Assembly (NCBI RefSeq): GCF_005860795.2
Contig: NZ_CP058351.1
Location: forward strand, 558,001-622,000
DNA from: Peteryoungia desertarenae
Lineage (GTDB): Bacteria > Pseudomonadota > Alphaproteobacteria > Rhizobiales > Rhizobiaceae
DNA: 64,000 bases
Direction: 5' to 3'
Under the pieces are notes generated by a model. That model searched no databases and had not been told where the DNA came from. It saw nothing but the letters and a program-made list of their open reading frames with translations. Below, one piece after another: positions 49,017-57,240 of this stretch. The position numbers and the translations under genes were made by a program. Position 1 is the first letter of the stretch; each line of letters begins with the position of its first letter.

Positions 49017-50879
49017 ATGGGTGCAGATTCCATCTTGGCGGGGAAGGCCTCCCAGCCATCAAAGCGACCGGATCTGCGCCTGGAAACAAGAGCGGATGGC
49101 ACGATCATCATCGCCCAAACCGCGCAACTACCACCCTATTCACGCGCCATCACCGCGCGGTTCATGCATTGGGCCAATCTCGGTCCTGACCGCTTGTGGA
49201 TGGCGGAACGCGATCAGGACGGCGAATGGAAGCGCATAACCTATGGTGAAGCCGCTCGCGCCATCCGCTCGATTGGCAGTGCGCTTCTGTCGAAAGGCCT
49301 GTCTGTCGAGCGTCCGCTTCTGATCCTGACCAACAACTCGATTGCGCATGCCCTTATGGCTCTGGGTGCACAGCATGTCGGCATTCCATCCGCTGCTCTG
49401 TCCCCTGCCTATGCTCTTGCCGGAGAAGACAGGGGCAAGCTAATCTCGGTCGTGGAACAATTGACGCCAGGCCTTGTCTTTGCCGATCATGCAGAGCGTT
49501 TCCTGCCGGCAATCCGTGCCGTTCTTGAAAGAGATGTCGGCCTTGTCTCGATCACCGGGCAGGCCGATGATCGTGAGACACTTTCATTTGAGGCTCTCGT
49601 CGCGACAGAAGCCAGCGAGGCTGCGGACAGCGCCCATGCAAGGGTGGGCCCGGAGACTGTCGCCAAGTTCCTCTTCACCTCGGGCACGACCGGAAGTCCG
49701 AAGGCCGTGATCCAGACACAGGGCATGCTGTGTTCCAATCAGGCCATGGTGGCCGCAGCCTATGAATTCCTCACATACGAGCCGCCTGTCATTGTCGACT
49801 GGGCACCCTGGAACCACACGGCAAGTGGCAACAAGGTCTTCAACATGGCGATCTATAACGGGGGCAGCTACTACATTGATGATGGTCGCCCGACTCCGGA
49901 CATGATCGGTCGCACCATCCGTAATCTTCGAGAGATTGCCCCCACCTGGTATTTCAATGTGCCACTCGGCTACCAGTTTCTGCTGGACGCCATGGAGGGC
50001 GATGAAAGCCTTGCAGATCAGTTCTTTTCAAGGATGCGAATGCTCATGTATGCGGGCGCGGGCATGAGCGAAGCCGTCTGGAATCGCCTGACGAAACTTG
50101 CAGAAAAGAAGGTTTCGGGCGGCGTCCCCATCGTATCCGGGCTTGGCGCAACCGAAACCGGGCCTTTCGCGCTTTACTACACGGAGAAAAAGGAAAAGCC
50201 CGGCAATATCGGGATCCCGGCATTGGGCGTGACACTGAAGCTGGTGCCACAGGAAGACAAGCTTGAAGCAAGGCTGAAAAGTCCATCCATCACGCCCGGC
50301 TATTGGCGCAATGAAAAGCTCACGGCGGACGCCTTTGATGAAGAGGGCTTTTACAAGCTCGGAGACGCCTTGCGCTTCGCCGTTCCGGGCAGCCCGGATG
50401 AGGGCTTCATCTTCGACGGACGCCTCGCTGAAAACTTCAAGCTGGCAACGGGCACCTGGGTCGCAGTCGGACAGTTGCGTGCCAATCTGGTCAATAGCCT
50501 TGGCGGAATGGCATCCGATGCCGTGATTGCCGGCCCCGAGAAGGATGACCTGCGCGCCCTCATCATTCCGAACTGGACCGCAATTCGGGAGATCTCGGGC
50601 GAGCCCGATGCTTCGCATGAAGACCTGGCCCGGATGGAGAAAGTTCGCGCGACGCTGCAGGAGCGGCTTTCTCAGCATGCGATCGCCGCGACCGGCAGCG
50701 CAAGCCGCGTGGTCGCCGCCATCCTGCTTTCTGAACCGCTGAGTTTTGAAAAGGGTGAGGTGACCGATAAGGGCTCGGTCAACCAGCGTGCCGTTCTGCG
50801 GGAAAGAGCGGACCTGGTAGAGGCTCTTTATGGTGGCGGCGCGTCCGTCGTCATGGCCAGTTGGAAGGGAAGGCGCTGA
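49017..50879 (+). CDS. fcs: feruloyl-CoA synthetase (hydroxycinnamoyl-CoA ligase)
   Basis: 620-aa AMP-forming acyl-CoA ligase that activates ferulate, p-coumarate or caffeate. The phosphate-binding loop is FLFTSGTTGSPKAV, the adenine motif SGLGATETGP, and the hinge/active lysine region EVTDKGSVNQRAVL. Its length (over 600 aa) and the YWRNEKLTADAFDEEGFYKLGD stretch fit the feruloyl-CoA synthase branch. The start is ATG 49017, where GGGAGGAACTTCA gives a good ribosome site; two earlier ATGs have none. Its stop overlaps the dehydrogenase start (ATGA). Confidence 0.9.
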   Translation: MGADSILAGKASQPSKRPDLRLETRADGTIIIAQTAQLPPYSRAITARFMHWANLGPDRLWMAERDQDGEWKRITYGEAARAIRSIGSALLSKGLSVERPLLILTNNSIAHALMALGAQHVGIPSAALSPAYALAGEDRGKLISVVEQLTPGLVFADHAERFLPAIRAVLERDVGLVSITGQADDRETLSFEALVATEASEAADSAHARVGPETVAKFLFTSGTTGSPKAVIQTQGMLCSNQAMVAAAYEFLTYEPPVIVDWAPWNHTASGNKVFNMAIYNGGSYYIDDGRPTPDMIGRTIRNLREIAPTWYFNVPLGYQFLLDAMEGDESLADQFFSRMRMLMYAGAGMSEAVWNRLTKLAEKKVSGGVPIVSGLGATETGPFALYYTEKKEKPGNIGIPALGVTLKLVPQEDKLEARLKSPSITPGYWRNEKLTADAFDEEGFYKLGDALRFAVPGSPDEGFIFDGRLAENFKLATGTWVAVGQLRANLVNSLGGMASDAVIAGPEKDDLRALIIPNWTAIREISGEPDASHEDLARMEKVRATLQERLSQHAIAATGSASRVVAAILLSEPLSFEKGEVTDKGSVNQRAVLRERADLVEALYGGGASVVMASWKGRR

Positions 50880-51637
50880 TGCAGCTTGAAAAGTCTCACA
50901 TCGCCGTAACCGGTGGAGGCTCCGGTCTCGGAGAAGCGACTGCGCGCTTTCTGGCGGAAAAGGGCGCCAGCGTCACGGTAATTGATCGCAATGGCGAAGC
51001 GGCTCAGCGGGTTGCAAATGCCATTGACGGACGTCCCCTTGAACTGGATGTGACGTCGGAGGAAGCAGGCAAGGCTCTTGACCGGGCGATCGCCGATCTC
51101 GGGGCCTTGCGCGGGCTGGTCAATTGCGCCGGCATAGGTGGCGCCTCGCGCATTGTCGGACGCGACGGTCCAATGCCGCTGTCCGATTTCGAAAAAACCA
51201 TTCGCGTCAATCTCATCGGCACCTTCAACATGCTGAGGCTCGCCGCCGGGCGCATGCAGGGCAACGAACCTGATGAAGGGGGCGAGCGCGGCGCCATCGT
51301 CAACACCGCATCGGTAGCAGCCTTTGACGGCCAGATCGGACAGGCCGCCTATGCTGCATCCAAGGGTGGCATCGTATCCCTTGCCCTGCCGGCTGCACGC
51401 GAACTCGCGCGCTTTGCAATCCGTGTCAATACTGTTGCGCCCGGCATCTTCTTGACACCATTGCTGGCGGAACTGCCGGGGGAGGTCCAGGCGGGCCTCG
51501 CCTCTGCGATCCCCTTTCCGCATCGCCTCGGCGCACCTTCGGAGTTTGCCGAAGCCGTCGGCTTTGCCCTGACCAATGGCTATCTCAACGGGGAAGTCAT
51601 CCGCCTTGATGGAGGCTTGAGGATGCCACCCAGGTAG
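50879..51637 (+). CDS. short-chain dehydrogenase, candidate phenylhydroxypropionyl-CoA dehydrogenase
   Basis: 252-aa SDR. The cofactor motif TGGGSGLG is at residues 10-17, NCAG appears in LVNCAGIG, and the catalytic Ser-Tyr-Lys appears in VNTASVAAF and YAASKGG. It overlaps the feruloyl-CoA synthetase stop, so the two are coupled. It would oxidise the beta-hydroxyacyl-CoA made by the crotonase. A paralogue of very similar layout is at 62878-63645 in the leucine operon, both of the HSD10-like 3-hydroxyacyl-CoA dehydrogenase type. Confidence 0.87.
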   Translation: MQLEKSHIAVTGGGSGLGEATARFLAEKGASVTVIDRNGEAAQRVANAIDGRPLELDVTSEEAGKALDRAIADLGALRGLVNCAGIGGASRIVGRDGPMPLSDFEKTIRVNLIGTFNMLRLAAGRMQGNEPDEGGERGAIVNTASVAAFDGQIGQAAYAASKGGIVSLALPAARELARFAIRVNTVAPGIFLTPLLAELPGEVQAGLASAIPFPHRLGAPSEFAEAVGFALTNGYLNGEVIRLDGGLRMPPR

Positions 51638-51690
51638 GGTGTTTCACGAAATCGCGAAGGGCAATTGCCGATGGCTATGCGGGTGAAAGG

Positions 51691-52191
51691 ATGACGAGAT
51701 CCATGACCAAGGCGTCAGGTGTTCTGCAGAGAGAGATGGTTCAGGCTGACGGTCATCCTGTCCGGGATGCCGATCTGACCAGCTTCGTGGGATACAACAT
51801 GAAGCGCGCGCTGACCCTGATCCAGGCAGACCTCACGCAGGTTCTGGCAGATTACGACCTGCGCATCATCTCCTTCTCGGTCCTCACGATTGTCGTCAGG
51901 CATCCTGGCATCAACCAGACCCAGCTTGCAGAAGGTCTCAAGCTCGAAAGGTCCAATCTCGTCCAGATCATTGATGAACTTTCCAATCGGACCCTTTTGA
52001 GAAGGGCGCAGATTGAAGGCAACCGCCGCAGTTTTGCTCTTGTCCCGCTGCCCGCAGGACGTCGGTTGTGGGAAGAGGCCAATTCTGCGGTCAACACCCA
52101 TGAAGCCAGGGTCCTGAGCATGCTCTCGGCAGAGGAGCGGGAAACGTTGAACGGCATCCTGCGAAAGATCAGGGATGCATGGTCATCCTGA
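51691..52191 (+). CDS. MarR-family regulator (hydroxycinnamate, HcaR-like)
   Basis: 166-aa winged-helix regulator with FSVLTIVVRHPGINQTQLAE and LKLERSNLVQIIDELSNRTL (recognition region) then a wing with EGNRRSFALVPLPAG. Two ATGs, 51691 and 51703, are both possible. It is the third gene after the synthetase and dehydrogenase on the same strand, so it is the best candidate for the repressor of the inverted operator at 48897-48963, released by a hydroxycinnamoyl-CoA as in CouR/HcaR-type regulators. Confidence 0.85.
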   Translation: MTRSMTKASGVLQREMVQADGHPVRDADLTSFVGYNMKRALTLIQADLTQVLADYDLRIISFSVLTIVVRHPGINQTQLAEGLKLERSNLVQIIDELSNRTLLRRAQIEGNRRSFALVPLPAGRRLWEEANSAVNTHEARVLSMLSAEERETLNGILRKIRDAWSS

Positions 52192-52196
52192 TGCAA

Positions 52197-52667
52197 TCAG
52201 GCTGTGAAGCCGCCATATTTGCGCAGAAGCCGAATGAAGGTTTCGGTTTCCTTCTGTGTCAGCCCATGATTGTGATAGCTGTCTTCGCCAAAGAAGTCGG
52301 CCTCATGGGCCTGGACAAAATGCCGGCCCTTATCGGTCAGGCTCAGGCGAACCGAACGCCGGTCCTCCTCCGGAATCCTGCGTTCCAGCCTGCCCAGATC
52401 CTCGAGCCGGCGAACCACCTTCGTCATGTGAGCCGGCTTGATCGACAGGATCCGACCGAGTTGTCCCTGGCGAATACCGGGATTGAGATAGATCAGCCAC
52501 ATCACGGAAAACTCGCCCGGACGAAGACCGCTGTCACCAAGTCGGCTGTAGAACTGGTCGAAGTTGCGCAACTGGGCAATCCGCAAGAGAAAGCCGAGCG
52601 AATTGGACAAGGGTCCGTAATCAATGGACTCGTCACCGGACTGTTCCAACGTCAATTCGCCAGTCAT
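52197..52667 (-). CDS. second MarR-family regulator
   Basis: 156-aa MarR protein with GEFSVMWLIYLNPGIRQGQL and ILSIKPAHMTKVVRRLEDLG, and the wing EEDRRSVRLSLTDKG. It converges with the preceding MarR gene (5 bp between the stops) and is not a close copy of it. It starts at 52667 with a weak GAGATGG site, 36 bp from a nine-copy heptamer repeat that fills its upstream region. Its target is unknown: it may be the hydroxycinnamate or the tartrate genes. Confidence 0.85.
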   Translation of the reverse strand: MTGELTLEQSGDESIDYGPLSNSLGFLLRIAQLRNFDQFYSRLGDSGLRPGEFSVMWLIYLNPGIRQGQLGRILSIKPAHMTKVVRRLEDLGRLERRIPEEDRRSVRLSLTDKGRHFVQAHEADFFGEDSYHNHGLTQKETETFIRLLRKYGGFTA

Positions 52668-52702
52668 TCACACCATCTCGATCAGGTTTTTCAACAGAGT
52701 AT

Positions 52703-52766
52703 CCCTGAGCCCTGAGCCCTGAGCCCTGAGCCCTGAGCCCTGAGCCCTGAGCCCTGAGCCCTGAGC
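52703..52766. repeat. tandem heptamer repeat (CCCTGAG x9)
   Basis: Nine perfect head-to-tail copies of CCCTGAG plus one further base, in the promoter/leader of the second MarR gene. Seven bases is not a multiple of three, so copy-number change would shift any frame crossing it and alter promoter spacing. Confidence 0.95.
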
Positions 52767-52830
52767 ATTTAAACTCCATTCGTGCCGCTGTCTTGCAAGA
52801 TCTGATCCCCTGCTTGGACACGGACGGACT

Positions 52831-54102
52831 TCACCCAATCAGGATGGCGCGAATATCATTGACATTGGTCAGCGTGGGACCTGTCACGACAAGATCACCA
52901 ATGGCCCTGAAGGCAGTATAGCTGTCATGATTGGAGAGGCTTGCGCGTGGATCCATGCCCGCAGACTGCATCCGGGAAAGCGTATCAGGCATGACAATGG
53001 CTCCTGCCGCGTCTTCCACGCCATCGATCCCGTCGCTGTCCCCGGCAAGCGCCCAGACATTCTCCTGCCCTTTGAGCGCAAGCGCCAGACTGAGCAGAAA
53101 TTCCGTATTGCGCCCGCCACGCCCGTTGCATCCCTTCGCAATGGACACCGTGGTTTCACCACCCGACAACAGCATTGCGGGACCACGCACAGGATAGCCG
53201 TGAACGGAAACGGATGTCGCGATGCCAGCCATGACCGTTCCGACGTCCCTTGCCTCGCCCTCGATGGAATCGCCGAGGATCAGCGGCGTCAGTCCGAGCA
53301 ATCCGGCTTCCTCCGCTGCCGCCTCCAGCGCCAGTTTGGGCGCTGCAATGACGCTGACATGAGTTTCGAAAGCGCCCGGTTTGGGTGTCTCCTCGCCATT
53401 GGCCAGCACATCACGAACGCTATCGGGCAGCTCGATCGCATAGCGCTCAACGATCTCGCTGACCATTGCACAGGTGGTTGGATCGGGGACCGTCGGTCCC
53501 GACGCAATCTCGGACGGATTGTCACCGGGAACATCCGAGATCAAAAGCGAAACGACCCGGGCAGGATATGCAGCCTGCGCCAGCCGACCACCCTTGATGC
53601 GCGAAAGATGTTTGCGCACTGCGTTCATTTCGGAAATGGTTGCACCACTTGCCAGAAGCGCCCGGTTGACAGCCTGCTTGTCTGCTAGAGTCATGTGACC
53701 GGCCGGAGCAACCATCAGGGCAGATCCACCACCGGAGATCAGCGCAATCACCAGATCGTCCGGTCGAAGATCCCTGACTGTTTCAAGGATCTTCTCGGCG
53801 GCCTTCAGACTGTTGTCATCTGGAACGGGATGCGATGCTTCAAGGATCTCGATACGCCCCGCGGGTACAGCATGGCCATATCGGGTCACTACCGTGCCGG
53901 AAAGCTCGACATCCGGCCAGGCAGCATCAAGAGCTGCGGCCATGGCAGCAGACGCCTTTCCCGCGCCCACGACAATGCAGCGCCCCTTGGGCTTTTCCGG
54001 CAAATGTTTCAGGACGGCGTCATAAGGGCTCGCACTGCGGACCGCCGCATCGAACACGCGCTTCAACGCCGATCGGGCCATCACGTCATTCCACAAGGTC
54101 AT
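52831..54102 (-). CDS. ttuD: glycerate 2-kinase (MOFRL family), TtuD-like
   Basis: 423-aa protein of the DUF4147-MOFRL family: an N-terminal Rossmann-like domain with IVVGAGKASAAMAAAL and the glycine-rich VIALISGGGSALMVAP, then the MOFRL domain with LLSGGETTVSI, GRGGRNTEF and AGDSDGIDG. ATG 54102 has AAGGTGA nine bases upstream. Agrobacterium vitis TtuD was called hydroxypyruvate reductase, but the family is now known to contain glycerate 2-kinases; phosphorylation of glycerate to 2-phosphoglycerate is the better reading. It lies downstream of ttuC on the same strand. Confidence 0.88.
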   Translation of the reverse strand: MTLWNDVMARSALKRVFDAAVRSASPYDAVLKHLPEKPKGRCIVVGAGKASAAMAAALDAAWPDVELSGTVVTRYGHAVPAGRIEILEASHPVPDDNSLKAAEKILETVRDLRPDDLVIALISGGGSALMVAPAGHMTLADKQAVNRALLASGATISEMNAVRKHLSRIKGGRLAQAAYPARVVSLLISDVPGDNPSEIASGPTVPDPTTCAMVSEIVERYAIELPDSVRDVLANGEETPKPGAFETHVSVIAAPKLALEAAAEEAGLLGLTPLILGDSIEGEARDVGTVMAGIATSVSVHGYPVRGPAMLLSGGETTVSIAKGCNGRGGRNTEFLLSLALALKGQENVWALAGDSDGIDGVEDAAGAIVMPDTLSRMQSAGMDPRASLSNHDSYTAFRAIGDLVVTGPTLTNVNDIRAILIG

Positions 54103-54256
54103 TGTCGTTTTCACCTTAATGAGCGACCTGAATTCCCGGTTACCTTCAATCCCGGCTGCGAGCAAGATCAGGGGTCCGAAACAACGCATCAAGCGATATA
54201 GGCAGGGGGTGCACGATCACGGCCGAAACTTGGATCTGTCGATACCCGGCGACAGA

Positions 54257-55333
54257 CTAGAGGAGATTGGAACCTTCTATCGCCTTGACTACGGCCTCGG
54301 TCACTTCCCTGGTCCTGGCCCTGCCACCCACATCGGGCGTCATGATGCCAGCTTGGCACACCCGGTCGACCGCATCCATCAGTACCCTTGATGCCTGGCT
54401 TTCACCAAGATGATCAAGCATCTGGGCCGCGGTCCAGAAGGTCGCAACCGGATTGGCAATGCCCTTGCCCGTGATGTCGAAAGCGGAGCCATGGATCGGC
54501 TCGAACATGGAAGGAAAGCGACGTTCGGGATCGATATTGGCCGTGGGGGCGACGCCGAGACTGCCCGCAAGGGCGCCGGCAAGATCCGACAGAATGTCTG
54601 CATGGAGATTGGTCGCGACAATCGTGTCGAGGCTTTCCGGCTTCAGGGTCATGCGCACGGTCATGGCATCGACCAGCATCTTGTCCCAGGTGACATCCGG
54701 AAACTCCTTTGACACCTCCGCTGCAATCTCGTCCCACATCACCATGCCATGGCGCTGCGCATTGGACTTGGTGACGACGGTAAGGAGCTTGCGCGGGCGT
54801 GACTGCGCAAGCCGGAAGGCATAACGCATGATGCGGGTGACACCCACGCGGGTGAAAATCGCCACCTCGGTAGCGACCTCTTCGGGCATGCCTCGATGGG
54901 CGCGACCGCCATGACCGGAGTATTCCCCTTCCGAGTTCTCGCGCACGATCACCCAGTCGAGATCTCCCGCTTCGACATTGCGCAGCGGAGACGTGATCCC
55001 GGGAAGAATACGTGTCGGGCGCACATTGGCATATTGATCAAACCCCTGGCAGATGGGCAGCCGCAGACCCCACAACGTGATGTGGTCAGGAACATCGGGC
55101 GCGCCGACGGCGCCAAAAAAGATGGCGTCAAAAGATTTCAACTGCTCGAGACCGTCAGGGGGCATCATGACGCCATGCTTCCTGTAGTAAGCCGAACCCC
55201 AGTCGAAGAAGGTCAAGTCGCAAGAATGATCACCCATCCTTTTGCCAAGTGCCTCAAGAATGGCGGCGCCTGCTTCAATGACCTCTGGTCCGATCCCGTC
55301 TGCGGGAATGGCGGCAATACGATGATGGCGCAT
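54257..55333 (-). CDS. ttuC: tartrate dehydrogenase/decarboxylase (D-malate dehydrogenase family)
   Basis: 358-aa isocitrate/isopropylmalate-type dehydrogenase. Signature segments are IAAIPADGIGPEVIEAGAAI, IVRENSEGEYSGHGGR, VTKSNAQRHGMVMWDE and the metal-site region TNLHADILSDLAGALAGSLG with FEPIHGSAFDITGKGIANP. Length and the N-terminal ADGIGPE fit TtuC. ATG 55333 has AAGGA nine bases upstream. It is divergent from the LysR gene at 55471. It turns tartrate into oxaloglycolate and glycerate, or oxidises D-malate; the glycerate would go to the kinase downstream. Confidence 0.9.
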   Translation of the reverse strand: MRHHRIAAIPADGIGPEVIEAGAAILEALGKRMGDHSCDLTFFDWGSAYYRKHGVMMPPDGLEQLKSFDAIFFGAVGAPDVPDHITLWGLRLPICQGFDQYANVRPTRILPGITSPLRNVEAGDLDWVIVRENSEGEYSGHGGRAHRGMPEEVATEVAIFTRVGVTRIMRYAFRLAQSRPRKLLTVVTKSNAQRHGMVMWDEIAAEVSKEFPDVTWDKMLVDAMTVRMTLKPESLDTIVATNLHADILSDLAGALAGSLGVAPTANIDPERRFPSMFEPIHGSAFDITGKGIANPVATFWTAAQMLDHLGESQASRVLMDAVDRVCQAGIMTPDVGGRARTREVTEAVVKAIEGSNLL

Positions 55334-55470
55334 TGATGCATCCTTCCAGTCCTTGTGCACCCGCGTGATCGAGGGATGCAGTGTTGTCGCGGGTACGAAG
55401 CTGACAATTTGACGCCGCCGGCGCAATCTCACTAAGATCATATAAAAAATTCATATAATTGGAGATGGGT
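55334..55470. promoter_or_regulatory. divergent promoter between ttuC and the LysR gene
   Basis: A/T-rich stretch with the repeated TCATATAA motif (55439-55446 and 55451-55458), where a LysR-type activator would be expected to bind. The LysR start lies only 12 bp downstream, so autorepression is plausible. Confidence 0.4.
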
Positions 55471-56385
55471 TTGGACCTACAGCAGATACGCTGCTTTATT
55501 GCGGTTGCAGACTGTTTGCATTTCGGTCGGGCGGCACAGAAACTCGACATGCTTCCTGCATCCCTTGGGCGTCACATCAAACTGCTTGAGGCACATCTGG
55601 GGACCCGATTGCTGTCGCGGACAACCAGAAACGTCATCCTCACGGAAGCCGGGGAGCGCTTTCTGGAGGGCGCGCGAGACCTCATTCAACGTGCCGATCG
55701 TCTGGAGACAGCGTTTCGAGAACAAGCAAGACGTAAGGCATCGGTTCTTCGGGTAAGCGCCATCGACAGCGCAGCCGTCGGACTGATGCCCCAGATCATT
55801 CCCTTGTTTCGACGGCAATATCCCAATACGGAAATTGTGCTCATTGAGGAGAAGACGATCCGCTCCCTGCCAGGACTGGTTTCCGGTCGCATTGACCTTG
55901 CCTTTGTGAGACCCCCTGAACAGGTCGACACACGCCTGGAATTTCGCGAACTGTTCCGCGAGACTGCCGTCGTGGCCGTGCCGGAAGGCCATGCCCTGGC
56001 CCGCCTTGACGCGCTCCGGGTCAAGGACATGCAAGACGCAGCGTTGATTGTCCCTGACCGTCGATCGCGACCGCATAGCCATGATTTGAGCATCAAGCTC
56101 TTTCTCGAGGCAGGCCTTTCCGCAAGAATCATCCAGATAGCCGAGGAGAAGCAAACGATCGTAAACCTGGTTGCGTCCGGGATCGGCCTTGCAATCCTGC
56201 CCCGATGGATATCCCGCCTCAATGTCGACGGCGTCCGTTTCATACCGCTGGAGGCACCAGGGGTCGAGGCACGCAAGAAGCTCGTCCTGGCTGCAGCCTG
56301 GCTCCGTGACACCAGAGATCCCCTGCGGGAAAGTTTCCTGGACTTGATTGAGGCCCGGCTTGAAGAACTCCAGGCTTCAGCCTGA
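55471..56385 (+). CDS. ttuA: LysR-family regulator of the tartrate genes
   Basis: 304-aa LysR protein. N-terminal helix-turn-helix in FIAVADCLHFGRAAQKLDML, SLGRHIKLLEAHLGTRLLSR, then the effector domain with PEGHALARLDALRVKDMQDA. The TTG at 55471 is chosen: GGAG lies six bases before it, whereas it sits directly against the ATG at 55465. Divergence from ttuC and the usual TtuA/TtuC pairing in agrobacteria suggest it activates the ttu genes with tartrate as inducer. Confidence 0.85.
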   Translation: MDLQQIRCFIAVADCLHFGRAAQKLDMLPASLGRHIKLLEAHLGTRLLSRTTRNVILTEAGERFLEGARDLIQRADRLETAFREQARRKASVLRVSAIDSAAVGLMPQIIPLFRRQYPNTEIVLIEEKTIRSLPGLVSGRIDLAFVRPPEQVDTRLEFRELFRETAVVAVPEGHALARLDALRVKDMQDAALIVPDRRSRPHSHDLSIKLFLEAGLSARIIQIAEEKQTIVNLVASGIGLAILPRWISRLNVDGVRFIPLEAPGVEARKKLVLAAAWLRDTRDPLRESFLDLIEARLEELQASA

Positions 56386-56392
56386 GAAGTCT

Positions 56393-56437
56393 CGCAAGAT
56401 CATCGTCGGTTTCGAAAACGATGCCGGTTCACTTGCG
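56393..56437. terminator. nested inverted repeats between convergent LysR and liuC genes
   Basis: CGCAAG/CTTGCG (56393-56398, 56432-56437) encloses CATCGT/ACGATG (56401-56406, 56418-56423), in the short gap where the LysR gene and the liu operon end tail to tail. A two-way terminator is likely, though no long U-tract is seen. Confidence 0.45.
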
Positions 56438-56442
56438 GGGCA

Positions 56443-57240
56443 TCAGCCTGTCTTCTGCGACCTGTCCCAGACGGGCTTTCGCTTGTCGAAAAAGGCAGCA
56501 ATCCCTTCTGCCGCCTCCGGCTTCTCCCAGGTATCCGCCAGTGCATTGATGCTTTCTTCAATCCGCTCCTCATCAAGCACACGTGCAAGGGAGCGGGCGA
56601 GTTTCTTGGCAGACGCAACAGCGCCCGGCGCTGTCTCCAGGTAGCGTTCCGCTTCATTCATCGCCTCTTGCATGAGATGCTCGTCATCCACGATGCGCGA
56701 GACGATGCCGAGTTCAAGCGCTTCTGCGGCGCCGAACCGTTTGGCTGACATGAAAACACGCCGCGCGCGGCCCTCGCCCATGCGGGCCAGCACATAGGGT
56801 CCGATCGTTGCCGGGATCAGACCAAGTCGGGTTTCGGTCAGCCCGAACACGGTTTGAGGTGTCGACAGAACCAGATCACAGACACAGGCCATGCCCACGC
56901 CGCCACCGAATGCACTGCCATGCATGGCGCCAATCAAGGGTTGCGGAAGGGCATTCAGCGCCGAGAGCATACCGGCCAGCTTTCGCGCCTCGGAGATTCG
57001 CGTCTGCCTGTCCGCTGCCATCTGCTGTCGCATCCAGTCAAGGTCGCCACCGGCGCAAAATGCAGCGCCTTCACCGCTCAGGATAACCGCGCGCCAATCC
57101 CGCCGATCCTCCGCAAGTTCGGCAAATTGCGTCAGTTCTTCCATCATGCGGCTGGAAAGCGCGTTCCGCTTCTCCGGTCGGCCTAGTCGCAACTGGACAA
57201 TGCCTCGCGGATCGACATCCACCTTGATCGTCTCATTCAT
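56443..57240 (-). CDS. liuC: methylglutaconyl-CoA hydratase (LiuC-type crotonase)
   Basis: 265-aa crotonase that hydrates 3-methylglutaconyl-CoA to HMG-CoA in leucine breakdown. Oxyanion strands GEGAAFCAGGDLDWMR and MHGSAFGGGVGMACVCDL and the region ETRLGLIPATIGPYVLARMG are present. It is the last gene of the operon; its ATG overlaps the HMG-CoA lyase stop as ATGA. The specific substrate is inferred from operon context. Confidence 0.9.
   Translation of the reverse strand: MNETIKVDVDPRGIVQLRLGRPEKRNALSSRMMEELTQFAELAEDRRDWRAVILSGEGAAFCAGGDLDWMRQQMAADRQTRISEARKLAGMLSALNALPQPLIGAMHGSAFGGGVGMACVCDLVLSTPQTVFGLTETRLGLIPATIGPYVLARMGEGRARRVFMSAKRFGAAEALELGIVSRIVDDEHLMQEAMNEAERYLETAPGAVASAKKLARSLARVLDEERIEESINALADTWEKPEAAEGIAAFFDKRKPVWDRSQKTG

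Noticed and set aside
52703..52766. Possible CRISPR array
   Set aside because: Seven-base units with no spacers cannot be a CRISPR array.
52633..52821. Open frame coding GSGLRAQ repeats
   Set aside because: Its coding potential comes from the heptamer tract, whose unit length is not a multiple of three; kept as a repeat, not as a gene.
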